From Marinobacterium stanieri (GTDB lineage: Bacteria > Pseudomonadota > Gammaproteobacteria > Pseudomonadales > Balneatricaceae), in contig NZ_FTMN01000002.1 of the NCBI RefSeq assembly GCF_900155945.1, positions 310,001-374,000 of the forward strand: DNA of 64,000 nt, read 5' to 3'. Made by a program: the position numbers and the translations under genes. The notes beneath the pieces are model-generated. The model ran no database searches, was not told the origin of the DNA, and saw only the letters and a list, made by a program, of their open reading frames with translations. Shown one piece after another: positions 8,189-16,129 of this stretch. The stretch's first letter is position 1. Every line of letters begins with the position of its first letter.

Positions 8189-9338
8189 TCCCCCAGTGAC
8201 AGTTGAACCCAAGTGCCGCAAACTGCTGTGCAGCATCTGGCTCAACTTCCCCTTTCAAGCTCAGGGTGACAAATTCACGGCGTTCAGGATAAAAGCGCCG
8301 CAAACGGTCAAACCCCAGTTTAATATCCGTTTCAGTATCGCCCAGCATCGCTCTGAAATCGCGGTCGTCTCGATAGATATCATAGACGGATCTCACCGGT
8401 GCCAGCAGATTATCGGGCCTATTCAACTTCATGGATGACACCGGTGATGGTGGCAACACCTGCGACAGACCTATATCGGCCGGTCTGCCAAGCTGCTCAC
8501 ACAAGGCATTGTAGAGCATCCAGGTGCCACGAATCTTCCCATCCAGCGCATATCCGGCAATATGGGGCGTTGCCAGACGACAGCGGGATGCAAGCTCGGC
8601 ATCCACCCAAGGCTCATGTTCCCATACATCCAGTATCAGACTCATCTGCGGACGTGCATTTGCAAGCTGCAACAAGGCCGCATTATCAATGACCGGACCG
8701 CGTCCGGCGTTGAGCAGCACCACATCCGGTTTAAGCAGCGCCATATTATCCGCATTGAGTAGATGATGTGTGGGCCAGGCACCTGTTCGCGTCAGGGGCG
8801 TATGCATACAAATGATATCGGACGAACGCAGCAGATACTCCAGCTCAACAAAGCCATCCGTGCCTTCATTAGCAGCACGTGGCGGATCACACAGGAGCAG
8901 CTCTACGCCCAACTGCTCCAGGCGGCCCTGCAAACGATGACCAACATTACCCACACCGACAATACCCAGGGTTTTATCGCGCAGATCAAAACGCTGATCC
9001 TGAGCAGTATGCAACAGGGCGGCCAGTACATAGTCGACCACAGAATCGGCATTACAGCCCGGCGCACTGCTGAAACCGATACCCTGCTGCGCCAGCCAGT
9101 CCTGATCCACGTGATCAGTCCCGATGGTTGCGGTCCCTACAAAACGCACGGAACTGCCGCTCAACAGACGCTCATCGACGCGGGTGACCGATCGTACCAG
9201 CAGCACATCCGCATCTCTCACCTGCTCGGGTGAAAGCGTACGCCCCGGATAGGTGTGCAACCTGCCCAGGTGCTGAAACAGCGGCTCCAGTGCAGGGATA
9301 TTCTCGTCAGCAACAATTGTCAGTGGCAAATCAGTCAA
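8178..9338 (-). CDS. pdxB: erythronate-4-phosphate dehydrogenase PdxB
   Basis: A 386-aa D-2-hydroxyacid dehydrogenase with the PdxB length and C-terminal domain (E. coli 378 aa). It oxidises 4-phosphoerythronate in pyridoxal phosphate synthesis. Features: NAD-binding motif GIVGVGNVGHRL (about residue 117), LNAGRGPVID, catalytic His in the ATPHIAGYALDGK block, and the PdxB-specific C-terminal region. First gene of a three-gene run whose last two members are unrelated to vitamin B6. Confidence 0.94.
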   Translation of the reverse strand: MTDLPLTIVADENIPALEPLFQHLGRLHTYPGRTLSPEQVRDADVLLVRSVTRVDERLLSGSSVRFVGTATIGTDHVDQDWLAQQGIGFSSAPGCNADSVVDYVLAALLHTAQDQRFDLRDKTLGIVGVGNVGHRLQGRLEQLGVELLLCDPPRAANEGTDGFVELEYLLRSSDIICMHTPLTRTGAWPTHHLLNADNMALLKPDVVLLNAGRGPVIDNAALLQLANARPQMSLILDVWEHEPWVDAELASRCRLATPHIAGYALDGKIRGTWMLYNALCEQLGRPADIGLSQVLPPSPVSSMKLNRPDNLLAPVRSVYDIYRDDRDFRAMLGDTETDIKLGFDRLRRFYPERREFVTLSLKGEVEPDAAQQFAALGFNCHWGNDD

Positions 9339-9432
9339 ATGCAGTCCTTATTTGCGGTCAGGGCTTTACAAACGCCCGGGTTTCAGGCTCAATCACGCGC
9401 CTCCATTATAAAGACATACTCCCTCCGGGTCA

Positions 9433-9696
9433 TTGAACGGTAACGCTTCCTTGGTTGTGCGCTGGCAAAAAAATCAGGACTTCCTTGTAGTCAGGATCTA
9501 TCGCGATCTTGTCGGTGACTGGGTGGTCAGCGAATGCTGGGGCAGCCCGAACGACAGCGGGGATTGCCGTCATACGCTTGTGAACTCCTACGCGGATGCA
9601 CTCGAACGTTTGCGCGACATCGGTCGCGAACAGCGTCAGCGCGGCTTTCGTCGTCAACAGGTGCGCGAAGAGCAGCTTGGCTTCGACTTCAGCTAG
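9433..9696 (+). CDS. small WGR-like domain protein
   Basis: An 87-aa protein with the pattern of a WGR domain: strands WQKNQDFLVVRIYRDLVGDWVV, the core ECWGSPND in place of WGRIG, then a helix YADALERLRDIGREQRQRGF ending in the usual R-x-GF. WGR domains are found in PARPs and in small bacterial proteins and bind nucleic acids. The start is uncertain: TTG at 9433, or GTG a few codons later; neither has a strong ribosome site. It stands alone between pdxB (divergent) and trpB. Confidence 0.6.
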   Translation: MNGNASLVVRWQKNQDFLVVRIYRDLVGDWVVSECWGSPNDSGDCRHTLVNSYADALERLRDIGREQRQRGFRRQQVREEQLGFDFS

Positions 9697-9887
9697 AAAA
9701 GCTGTGAGCAAGCCTATTGCACTCAGCGTGGCCTGAGATGCCATGGACTTATTCACGGCTTCCCTGGAAATCTCCCTTTCAGACTTGGCACCGCCCGGTC
9801 GTCACTTTATAGTCATTTCCCCTGATTGGATGAAATAACAGATGCGTCGTCTGTACGGCGTATTGTGCTGTGATGCCTGGAGTAACT

Positions 9888-11090
9888 ATGAGTAAGTTTG
9901 ATTTTGCGCAGATGCCCGATGCTGATGGCTTTTTTGGTGAATACGGCGGCCAGTTGATTCCGCCCGAACTGAAACAGGTCATGGATGAAATCAACCAGGC
10001 ATACGAAGAGATCCGTCAGATGCCCGAGTTCCAGCAGGAACTCAACGCCCTCTTTGCTGACTATGTTGGCCGCCCCAGCCCGGTATTTTATGCCCGCCGT
10101 CTGAGCGAGAAACTGGGTGGTGCACGCATCTACCTCAAGCGTGAAGACCTCAACCATACCGGTGCGCACAAGATCAACCACTGCCTGGGTGAAGCTCTGC
10201 TTGCCAAATACATGGGCAAAACCAAGGTGATTGCCGAAACCGGCGCCGGTCAGCACGGCGTAGCTCTGGCAACGGCCTGCGCACTGGTCGGCATTCCCTG
10301 TGAAATCCACATGGGCCAGGTGGATATCGAAAAAGAACACCCCAATGTCGTGAAGATGAAGATCCTGGGCTGCAAACTGGTCCCGGTTACCCGCGGCACT
10401 GCCACCCTGAAAGACGCCGTCGACAGCGCCTTCGAAGAATACCTGAAAGACCCGAAGAACTTTATCTACGCCATCGGCTCCGTTGTTGGCCCCCACCCCT
10501 TCCCGAAAATGGTGCGAGACTTCCAGAGCATCATCGGCAAGGAAGCTCGCGAGCAGTTCCAGCAGCGTGAAGGCAAACTGCCGGATTACGTTACCGCCTG
10601 CGTGGGGGGTGGCTCCAATGCCATCGGCATGTTCACCGCTTTCCTGGGTGATGAGTCCGTGAACCTGGTCGGTGTTGAACCAGCCGGTTACGGCCTGGAC
10701 ACCGACAAGCATTCCGCCACCATGACACTGGGCAAGCCCGGTGAAATCCACGGCATGAAATGCTATGTACTGGAACAGGAAGATGGCACTCCCATGCCGG
10801 TTCATTCCATTGCGTCAGGTCTGGACTACCCTGGTGTCGGCCCTCAGCACAGCTACCTGAAAGACCTGGGACGTGTTCAGTACGATAGCGCCAGCGACCA
10901 GGAATGCCTGGATGCATTCATGACCCTGTCCCGTGTTGAAGGCATCATTCCGGCACTGGAAAGCTCTCACGCCGTTGCCTGGGCCATCCGCACTGCCCCG
11001 ACGCTGACATCCGACCAGAGCATTCTGGTTAACCTGTCCGGCCGTGGTGACAAAGACGCCGATTACATCGCCGAGAAGCTGGGGCTCTAA
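9888..11090 (+). CDS. trpB: tryptophan synthase beta chain TrpB
   Basis: A 400-aa PLP enzyme that condenses indole with serine. Seen are [12 protein letters not shown] at the N terminus, the PLP lysine in [15 protein letters not shown] (about residue 85), the glycine-rich [10 protein letters not shown] phosphate cup and the C-terminal NLSGRGDKD. The start at 9888 (MSKFDF) has GGAG 6 nt upstream; an in-frame ATG at 9870 does not. No trpA or trpF is adjacent, which is unusual. It may be a stand-alone copy, or trpA may lie elsewhere. Confidence 0.93.
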   Translation: MSKFDFAQMPDADGFFGEYGGQLIPPELKQVMDEINQAYEEIRQMPEFQQELNALFADYVGRPSPVFYARRLSEKLGGARIYLKREDLNHTGAHKINHCLGEALLAKYMGKTKVIAETGAGQHGVALATACALVGIPCEIHMGQVDIEKEHPNVVKMKILGCKLVPVTRGTATLKDAVDSAFEEYLKDPKNFIYAIGSVVGPHPFPKMVRDFQSIIGKEAREQFQQREGKLPDYVTACVGGGSNAIGMFTAFLGDESVNLVGVEPAGYGLDTDKHSATMTLGKPGEIHGMKCYVLEQEDGTPMPVHSIASGLDYPGVGPQHSYLKDLGRVQYDSASDQECLDAFMTLSRVEGIIPALESSHAVAWAIRTAPTLTSDQSILVNLSGRGDKDADYIAEKLGL

Positions 11091-11112
11091 GCCGGCTACA
11101 CAGCACAGCAAA

Positions 11113-11143
11113 CACCGCCCGTTTCGACGGGCGGTGAACTTTT
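11113..11143 (+). terminator. terminator of trpB
   Basis: 9-bp stem CACCGCCCG / CGGGCGGTG with a 6-nt loop, then AACTTTT. The T-tract is short, so efficiency is uncertain. Apart from this and the promoter-like site at 11321, the 300-bp gap 11091-11391 shows nothing else. Confidence 0.65.
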
Positions 11144-11320
11144 CACTGTTCATCAACTCACACCTGACAGGTGCTGGCTTGCAGCAGCTGTCGGCTCCAT
11201 CGCTTAAAACCTTTCCGTTGCAATCAACGACCAGGACCAGCACTCAAGCCACCATAAAACCCTCTACAAAACAGGGCATTACTTGCTTGAGTCAGATCAT
11301 ATCGGCGACAATTACAAGGA

Positions 11321-11349
11321 TTGACGGCACAGGGATTCACCGCGATGAT
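11321..11349 (+). promoter_or_regulatory. possible sigma-70 promoter of the 81-aa gene
   Basis: TTGACG (11321-11326), 17-bp spacer, GATGAT (11344-11349), about 40 bp before the ATG at 11392. The -35 matches at 5 of 6 and the -10 at 4 of 6 positions, so this is a weak assignment. Confidence 0.3.
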
Positions 11350-11391
11350 AGTGCCGCGATTTACGGACATTTTTAGGGAAGAAGGCTTTTC

Positions 11392-11637
11392 ATGGTTCAG
11401 TCAGTACTGGTTTTCGAAGACGGCAACTTTACGCGTGCACGTCTACCAACACGTCCGATGCAGGGTGAGATTATTCACTTCAATGGCCAGCGCTATATGG
11501 TCAAATCCATTTCCCATCACGCCACAGAAGCCGATTCAGGCAAGACCCCAGTATTGAAGGTACACTTGGGTGTAGGTCGCGGCAAAGACGACTCTCACCT
11601 GATGGAAAAATCGTCTCGCGGCTTCTTTACAGGCTAA
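11392..11637 (+). CDS. hypothetical small protein (81 aa)
   Basis: Not recognised. The gene has a clear ribosome site (AGGGAAGAAGG) before its ATG and codon use like its neighbours. The protein appears beta-rich (MVQSVLVFEDGNFTRARLP, GEIIHFNGQRYMVKSI, TPVLKVHLGV) with a charged tail GRGKDDSHLMEKSSRGFF. No signal peptide or membrane segment is visible. It is convergent with the PAS/GGDEF-like gene. Confidence 0.65.
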   Translation: MVQSVLVFEDGNFTRARLPTRPMQGEIIHFNGQRYMVKSISHHATEADSGKTPVLKVHLGVGRGKDDSHLMEKSSRGFFTG

Positions 11638-11671
11638 GCAGACACACAGCTCAGCCTGCTCTTTAGTCAAA

Positions 11672-12526
11672 TCAAAAATATGCGATCTGCTGCTCGTCCA
11701 TAATGGCACGCTGCATCGCCTGCTGCGCACGCTCGACCAACTCAGCTGCTTCCACACCATCATCAGGACTGATCGCAACCCCGGTATTGATGGCATAGCC
11801 TGCCTCCAATTCGGGAGCTCCCTCGTGCAGTAGCGCCGAGAACTTTTCAACCACAGTGCCGATCGCCTCGGGGCAATCGATCTGCTCCAAAACCAGCAGG
11901 TAGGCACCGGATTCAAGCCGTGCCAGCGTATCGCCCTGGCGGATTTTCTGACGCACAGAAGCCACAACCTGGTTGAGCACATCAGCCTGGCTTGCCAGAT
12001 CCTGTTGCCCGGTGCCACTCACCTGAATCGCCATAAAACCGACGTATTCCTGCGCCCGCTGGGCACGATCCAAAGCATGTTTGATACGGGCCTGAACCTG
12101 ATCATCGGAGGCGAGCAACAGGCCTTCATCGCCAGCAGCGGCAAGCGGATGCTGCAAACGATAGAACGGCGTCAGATCCCGGCCGGTAATCAACAGCGAT
12201 TCGACGCAGCCCTCTGTATCCAGGCCGGCATCCGCATTGAAACGGATCAGGCGGTTTTCACCGCTCTCAAGCTGAACCCAGGTTTCCACGGATTCCTTGG
12301 CCCGGTGGACCATCAACTCACGCAGCTCCGGCAAAGGATAGGCTTTGCCCAACAGCGATTCCCGCTCTGCGCCAAGCAGATTCGCAAAAGATCGATTACA
12401 CCAGGCACAGGTGCCATCCAGCCGCAACACAACGACAAAATCATCCAGGTTGTCTGCTAATTGAATCAGGTGACGGGTTTCCGGCTGACAGGCCTCGTTA
12501 TTCCCTTGCGCGTGCACTTCACTCAT
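11672..12526 (-). CDS. PAS protein with degenerate GGDEF domain
   Basis: A 284-aa cytosolic protein. Residues about 18-130 form a PAS domain (LADNLDDFVVVLRLDGTCAWCNRSFANLLG, ending SLLITGRDLT). Residues about 140-280 have the GGDEF fold, but the signature is replaced: RLESGAYLLVLE stands where RxGGDEF should be. The Asp/Glu metal and catalytic residues are gone, so it should not make c-di-GMP and may bind nucleotide or act as a regulatory module. Divergent from the SCO operon. Confidence 0.75.
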   Translation of the reverse strand: MSEVHAQGNNEACQPETRHLIQLADNLDDFVVVLRLDGTCAWCNRSFANLLGAERESLLGKAYPLPELRELMVHRAKESVETWVQLESGENRLIRFNADAGLDTEGCVESLLITGRDLTPFYRLQHPLAAAGDEGLLLASDDQVQARIKHALDRAQRAQEYVGFMAIQVSGTGQQDLASQADVLNQVVASVRQKIRQGDTLARLESGAYLLVLEQIDCPEAIGTVVEKFSALLHEGAPELEAGYAINTGVAISPDDGVEAAELVERAQQAMQRAIMDEQQIAYF

Positions 12527-12675
12527 TGAGTCTGGTCTCTGCTCGAAATTCAGATTGCAGCGCCCAAGATAACCAATACCGACCGGCGTTGCCAGATATC
12601 TCGACCATTAGAAGAGAGAGTGCGACAATTTGTCACTTCCGACTAACACAACACGTGTACTAAGCTCTTATTCAA

Positions 12676-13149
12676 ATGAAAACAGACACTTCCAGCACTC
12701 GGGACGACAGCTCATCGGCACTCTTCAAATGGCTTTTATGGGCCGCTCTGTTATTGCTGATTCTGGCAGTGGCGACCTATGCGCAACAACGACTCGATGT
12801 AAATCAGGGTGCCAAAATACACGACTGCGACCTGCAGCAAGGTGCCTGCGAGTTTGAAGGCTTCACACTCAGCTTTGGGCCCTCACCCATTCAGTCACTG
12901 CAGCCAATGACACTTGAGCTGGAGACAAGCGAGGACATCTCATTCGATCAGGTGGTTGCCGATCTTCAGGGAGCTGATATGTATATGGGACAAAATCGTT
13001 TTTCGTTAACGCCCTCCGATGAGAATGGCTGGCAGGGTGATACCGAGCTGGCGGTCTGCACAACCGGGACCATGCGCTGGAGACTAACATTGAGTCTGAC
13101 CCGAAACGGCGAGACTCAACAGCACCAATTCGAGTTTGATGCCCAATGA
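12676..13149 (+). CDS. single-pass membrane protein upstream of SCO
   Basis: A 157-aa protein with one N-terminal membrane helix (about residues 18-37, KWLLWAALLLLILAVATYA) and a periplasmic beta-rich domain with three Cys (CDLQQGAC near 51-58 and VCTTGTMRW near 128). It overlaps the SCO start by 4 nt (ATGA), so the two are translationally coupled. Context suggests a role in copper handling or cytochrome oxidase assembly, but no family is recognised. Confidence 0.7.
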   Translation: MKTDTSSTRDDSSSALFKWLLWAALLLLILAVATYAQQRLDVNQGAKIHDCDLQQGACEFEGFTLSFGPSPIQSLQPMTLELETSEDISFDQVVADLQGADMYMGQNRFSLTPSDENGWQGDTELAVCTTGTMRWRLTLSLTRNGETQQHQFEFDAQ

Positions 13150-13763
13150 GCCAACATCTGAAAACACTCAAAATACTGCTGATTCTGACCCTCTGCCTGC
13201 TGCTGGGTCTGGCCACGGCGTTCATGTTGCGCCCCCAGTCCGTCGCCACCGACCCAATGAATGCAAATCTCCAGCTGGGCGGTGACTTTACTTTGCAGTC
13301 AGCCGAAGGGCCGGTATCCCTGTCAGATTTCAAGGGCCAGGTGAGTGTCATCTACATCGGCTATGCATCCTGTCCGGATGTCTGCCCTACAGCACTTGCG
13401 GTGCTGACACAGTCACTGCGCCAGCTGTCTGAGTCAGAACGCGAGCAGGTGCAGGGCATCTTCATCAGTGTCGACCCCGAGCGGGATACGCCTGCAAAAC
13501 TGGCCGATTACACCGCCTTTTTCTCGCCGCGCATTGTCGGAGTGACCGGCAGCCGTGAAGAGATCGATCAGGTAGTACGCCAGTACGGTGCCTTTTACCG
13601 CATTGTTGATATGGAAGACTCGGCCATGGGCTATGCAGTCGACCACTCCTCCCGGTTGTATCTGGTGGATCGCGAGGGGCGCCTGGTTGAAACCCTGCTG
13701 CACAATACCAGCGTGCCAGCCATGACAACGGCACTCAAAACCCTGTTAACTTCGGAAGGATAA
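13146..13763 (+). CDS. SCO1/SenC family copper chaperone
   Basis: A 205-aa membrane-anchored thioredoxin-fold protein. There is one N-terminal membrane helix (about 9-27), the copper motif YASCPDVCPTAL (C-x3-C) near residue 78 and the distal His in AVDHSSRLYLVD near 165, so all three copper ligands are present. SCO proteins deliver copper to the CuA site of cytochrome c oxidase and reduce it. Sits in the operon hyp-sco-PCuAC. Confidence 0.92.
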   Translation: MSQHLKTLKILLILTLCLLLGLATAFMLRPQSVATDPMNANLQLGGDFTLQSAEGPVSLSDFKGQVSVIYIGYASCPDVCPTALAVLTQSLRQLSESEREQVQGIFISVDPERDTPAKLADYTAFFSPRIVGVTGSREEIDQVVRQYGAFYRIVDMEDSAMGYAVDHSSRLYLVDREGRLVETLLHNTSVPAMTTALKTLLTSEG

Positions 13764-13767
13764 GATC

Positions 13768-14232
13768 ATGAAACGAGCGCTTGCCACTCTGACTACCCTG
13801 CTGCTGGCCAGCAGCCTGCAGGCAGCGGATGTAGACGTTGTTGAGCCCTATGCCCGCGCTACTGCACCGGGCCAGATGAACAGCGCCGCTTTCATGCAGC
13901 TGACTAACAAGGGCGACGCCACTCGCCTGACCGGTGCCAGCAGCTCGGCGGCCGAGGTCGTTGAGCTGCATACCCACCAGCATGATCAGGGAGTCATGCG
14001 CATGCGCCAGGTTGAAGCCATCGACCTGCCGGCCAACGAAACCACCACACTGGCGCCGGGTGGTCTGCATATCATGCTGATCGGATTGCCTCAGCCACTG
14101 GCGGCGGGCAGCTCAATTGAATTGAATCTGGAATTTGAAGACGGGGATACACGCACTCTTCAGGTACCTGTGCAGATGGTGATGCCTGGCGGCATGAGTC
14201 ACGGCAACAATAGTCACAATATGCAGAACTGA
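13768..14232 (+). CDS. PCu(A)C-type periplasmic copper chaperone
   Basis: A 154-aa secreted protein: signal peptide MKRALATLTTLLLASSLQA, then the copper-binding signature with His in ELHTHQHDQGVMRM and the closing HIM motif (GGLHIMLIGL), the expected H-x10-M-x21-H-x-M pattern. PCuAC works with SCO in building the CuA centre. The His-rich tail (SHGNNSHNMQN) may bind extra metal. It starts 4 nt after the SCO stop codon. Confidence 0.93.
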   Translation: MKRALATLTTLLLASSLQAADVDVVEPYARATAPGQMNSAAFMQLTNKGDATRLTGASSSAAEVVELHTHQHDQGVMRMRQVEAIDLPANETTTLAPGGLHIMLIGLPQPLAAGSSIELNLEFEDGDTRTLQVPVQMVMPGGMSHGNNSHNMQN

Positions 14233-14243
14233 TAGCCGCTACA

Positions 14244-14774
14244 TCAGCACATTTTACAGCCACGCAGACGCCCGTCGAAGTGGCTGTATACCTGCAGACA
14301 TACCTCGATTTCCGGCCCTTCTCCCAGCGACTCGACACGATACCCGTCAATATATTCAGCTCGCACCCAATCCGCTTCCGTCTCGACCGGTTCTACCCGA
14401 TAGGATTTGAATCCCACCCTGTACAGGCCCGCATACACAGGCCAATGCAACTGTTGATCAACCATGCGGACCGCCGGTGCATCCTGCTCAATCAGCAAGG
14501 CGGGAACATACAGAGGATTTGCATTGTGAAGTGCCAGGAAAAAATCTGCCTGACCCAGAGTATCAAACACACCCAACACCCAGGCCTGGTCACCATCATC
14601 AACATAGAGGTAACACTTGAGGCCTGATGCTGTTTGCAACTGCAGGCGCTGGTAATGCCAGCCTTCAAATTGACAGGTTTCAAGCAAGGCCGCATCAACG
14701 CCCGCCGGCAGATGCAGCCCGTCGGGCAGAACTTCCTGCTGCCAGGGTGTTGCCTTGATATCCAGGTTACGCAT
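14244..14774 (-). CDS. hypothetical protein downstream of epmC
   Basis: About 176 aa from the ATG at 14774, which overlaps the epmC 3' end by 8 nt (an upstream in-frame start would lie deep inside epmC). Soluble; no signal or membrane segment. No recognised domain. Notable are several Trp/Tyr-rich strands (FEGWHYQRLQL, YLYVDDGDQAWVLGVFD) and a C-terminal RLRGCKMC with two Cys. Last gene of the lipoprotein-epmC operon. Confidence 0.6.
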   Translation of the reverse strand: MRNLDIKATPWQQEVLPDGLHLPAGVDAALLETCQFEGWHYQRLQLQTASGLKCYLYVDDGDQAWVLGVFDTLGQADFFLALHNANPLYVPALLIEQDAPAVRMVDQQLHWPVYAGLYRVGFKSYRVEPVETEADWVRAEYIDGYRVESLGEGPEIEVCLQVYSHFDGRLRGCKMC

Positions 14775-15327
14775 AACTGCAGTCTTCCTCGGTCTCAAGT
14801 TCAAGCACAAATTGCTGCGCGCTCAAGGGAGGCGTTTGATACTGGCCACGCAGGCCATCAACCAGCATCTGCACCCGCACCGGCAGCCCCTCTTCAAGCA
14901 GCTGCATAACACGGGCATGCACATTGCGCTGGAAGGTATCACTGGCCCCAAGCCCGGCACTCAGATTATCGGCACTGAAGTGAAAGCGCCGCCCGGCCGC
15001 CTGATTGAACATCCACTCATAGGCCTGGGGTTTAACTTCCACACGCTCGAATTCTGCCTGCTCCTGCGCGGTACGGCCATCCGGCTTGTACCAGTAGCCA
15101 AAGTCTTCCAGCAGACGCCGCTGCGGGCCTGCCACACACCAGTGTGCAATTTCGTGCAGCGCACTGGCAAAAAAGCCATGTGCGAAAATAATACGATGAT
15201 GAGGATGGGCATCATCCGCCGGCAGATAGATCGGCTCATCCTCTCCCGCCACCAAAACGGTGTTATAGGTTGGCAGGAACAAGCGGTTGAACAGCTCGAT
15301 CAATGGCTGGTAATCATCCTGCTGCAT
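14767..15327 (-). CDS. epmC: elongation factor P hydroxylase EpmC
   Basis: A 186-aa protein of the YfcM/EpmC family (E. coli 182 aa). The metal-binding motif is ASALHEIAHWCVAG (about residues 54-67), followed by GYWYKPDGRTAQEQAEFE. EpmC hydroxylates the beta-lysylated lysine of EF-P. The genes for EpmA, EpmB and EF-P are not in the window. Its ATG directly follows the stop of the lipoprotein gene. Confidence 0.9.
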   Translation of the reverse strand: MQQDDYQPLIELFNRLFLPTYNTVLVAGEDEPIYLPADDAHPHHRIIFAHGFFASALHEIAHWCVAGPQRRLLEDFGYWYKPDGRTAQEQAEFERVEVKPQAYEWMFNQAAGRRFHFSADNLSAGLGASDTFQRNVHARVMQLLEEGLPVRVQMLVDGLRGQYQTPPLSAQQFVLELETEEDCSYA

Positions 15328-16065
15328 TCAGTACTCCTGCCAACGCTTGCCATTCAACCACCAGCTGCGGCCAGAGTTGAGGTCGATACGCACTGCCACA
15401 TACCCCGCCGTATTGCGGTCGGCGCGACTGATCTGGATATCATAGAGTGAATTCTCCGGCGGCAGCTCCTCAGAGATCAGCTGCCAGTCACCAAATTCCG
15501 CCATCCAGGTCTCACCCGTGCTGCGGTCATAACGCAGCAGCACCCAATCACCGCCCTGAGTATAGGTTGTGGCCAGCCCAAACTGCCCCTGGCCGCTGCC
15601 AGAAGGCAACTCGGCCTGGTTCAGAATCTGCATCAGCTGACCAATGGCAGCATCCAGCTGTTCGGTACCACCGGCATCAGCAGACATCTCCCCTTCTGCT
15701 GCTGAATCCTCCGGCTGAGTGCGGGTAAGGAGTTCAAGGCGATTCAACAGCATCTGATTCTGCTCACGCAGTTGCTGGTTACTGCTGCGAATCTGCAGCA
15801 CCTGCTCCTGTAGCAGAGTCAAACGACCGCTGAGCTGGTCAAAGCCGGTTTGAATGGCGCCAGCCATCTCGGCATTGGCATTGTTTCGCCCAGAGGGAGC
15901 AGGGTTCTGCGAGGACTCAGGTGAAGACTCTGAAGAGGAAGGCCGGGACTGGGCGTCGGCCGCCGGGTTGGCACTGCCTTCACCAGACTGCGGCTGCGTT
16001 TGAGCGGCGTTGCAGCCACTTAGCAACAACGCCAGTACGGGAATAGCGATGGGGGTGATGCGCAT
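15328..16065 (-). CDS. lipoprotein with coiled coil
   Basis: A 245-aa lipoprotein: signal peptide MRITPIAIPVLALLLSGC with lipobox LSGC (mature Cys18). It continues with a Ser/Pro/Asn-rich linker (about 20-65), a coiled coil (QTGFDQLSGRLTLLQEQV to about 115) and a C-terminal beta domain with repeated Trp (GDWVLL, TWMAEFGDW, RSWWLNGKRW). The residue after Cys is Asn, compatible with outer-membrane sorting. No family recognised. Cotranscribed with epmC. Confidence 0.7.
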   Translation of the reverse strand: MRITPIAIPVLALLLSGCNAAQTQPQSGEGSANPAADAQSRPSSSESSPESSQNPAPSGRNNANAEMAGAIQTGFDQLSGRLTLLQEQVLQIRSSNQQLREQNQMLLNRLELLTRTQPEDSAAEGEMSADAGGTEQLDAAIGQLMQILNQAELPSGSGQGQFGLATTYTQGGDWVLLRYDRSTGETWMAEFGDWQLISEELPPENSLYDIQISRADRNTAGYVAVRIDLNSGRSWWLNGKRWQEY

Positions 16066-16129
16066 GCACGGGCCTCATAGATGGAAACTGCGCCCTATTC
16101 TATCGAAACCCGAGACATGCGCCACAGTC

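Noticed and set aside
9813-10805. Long open frame on the strand opposite trpB
   Set aside because: It lies wholly inside trpB, is His/Gly/Phe-rich with no family features, and is explained by the codon bias of the real gene.
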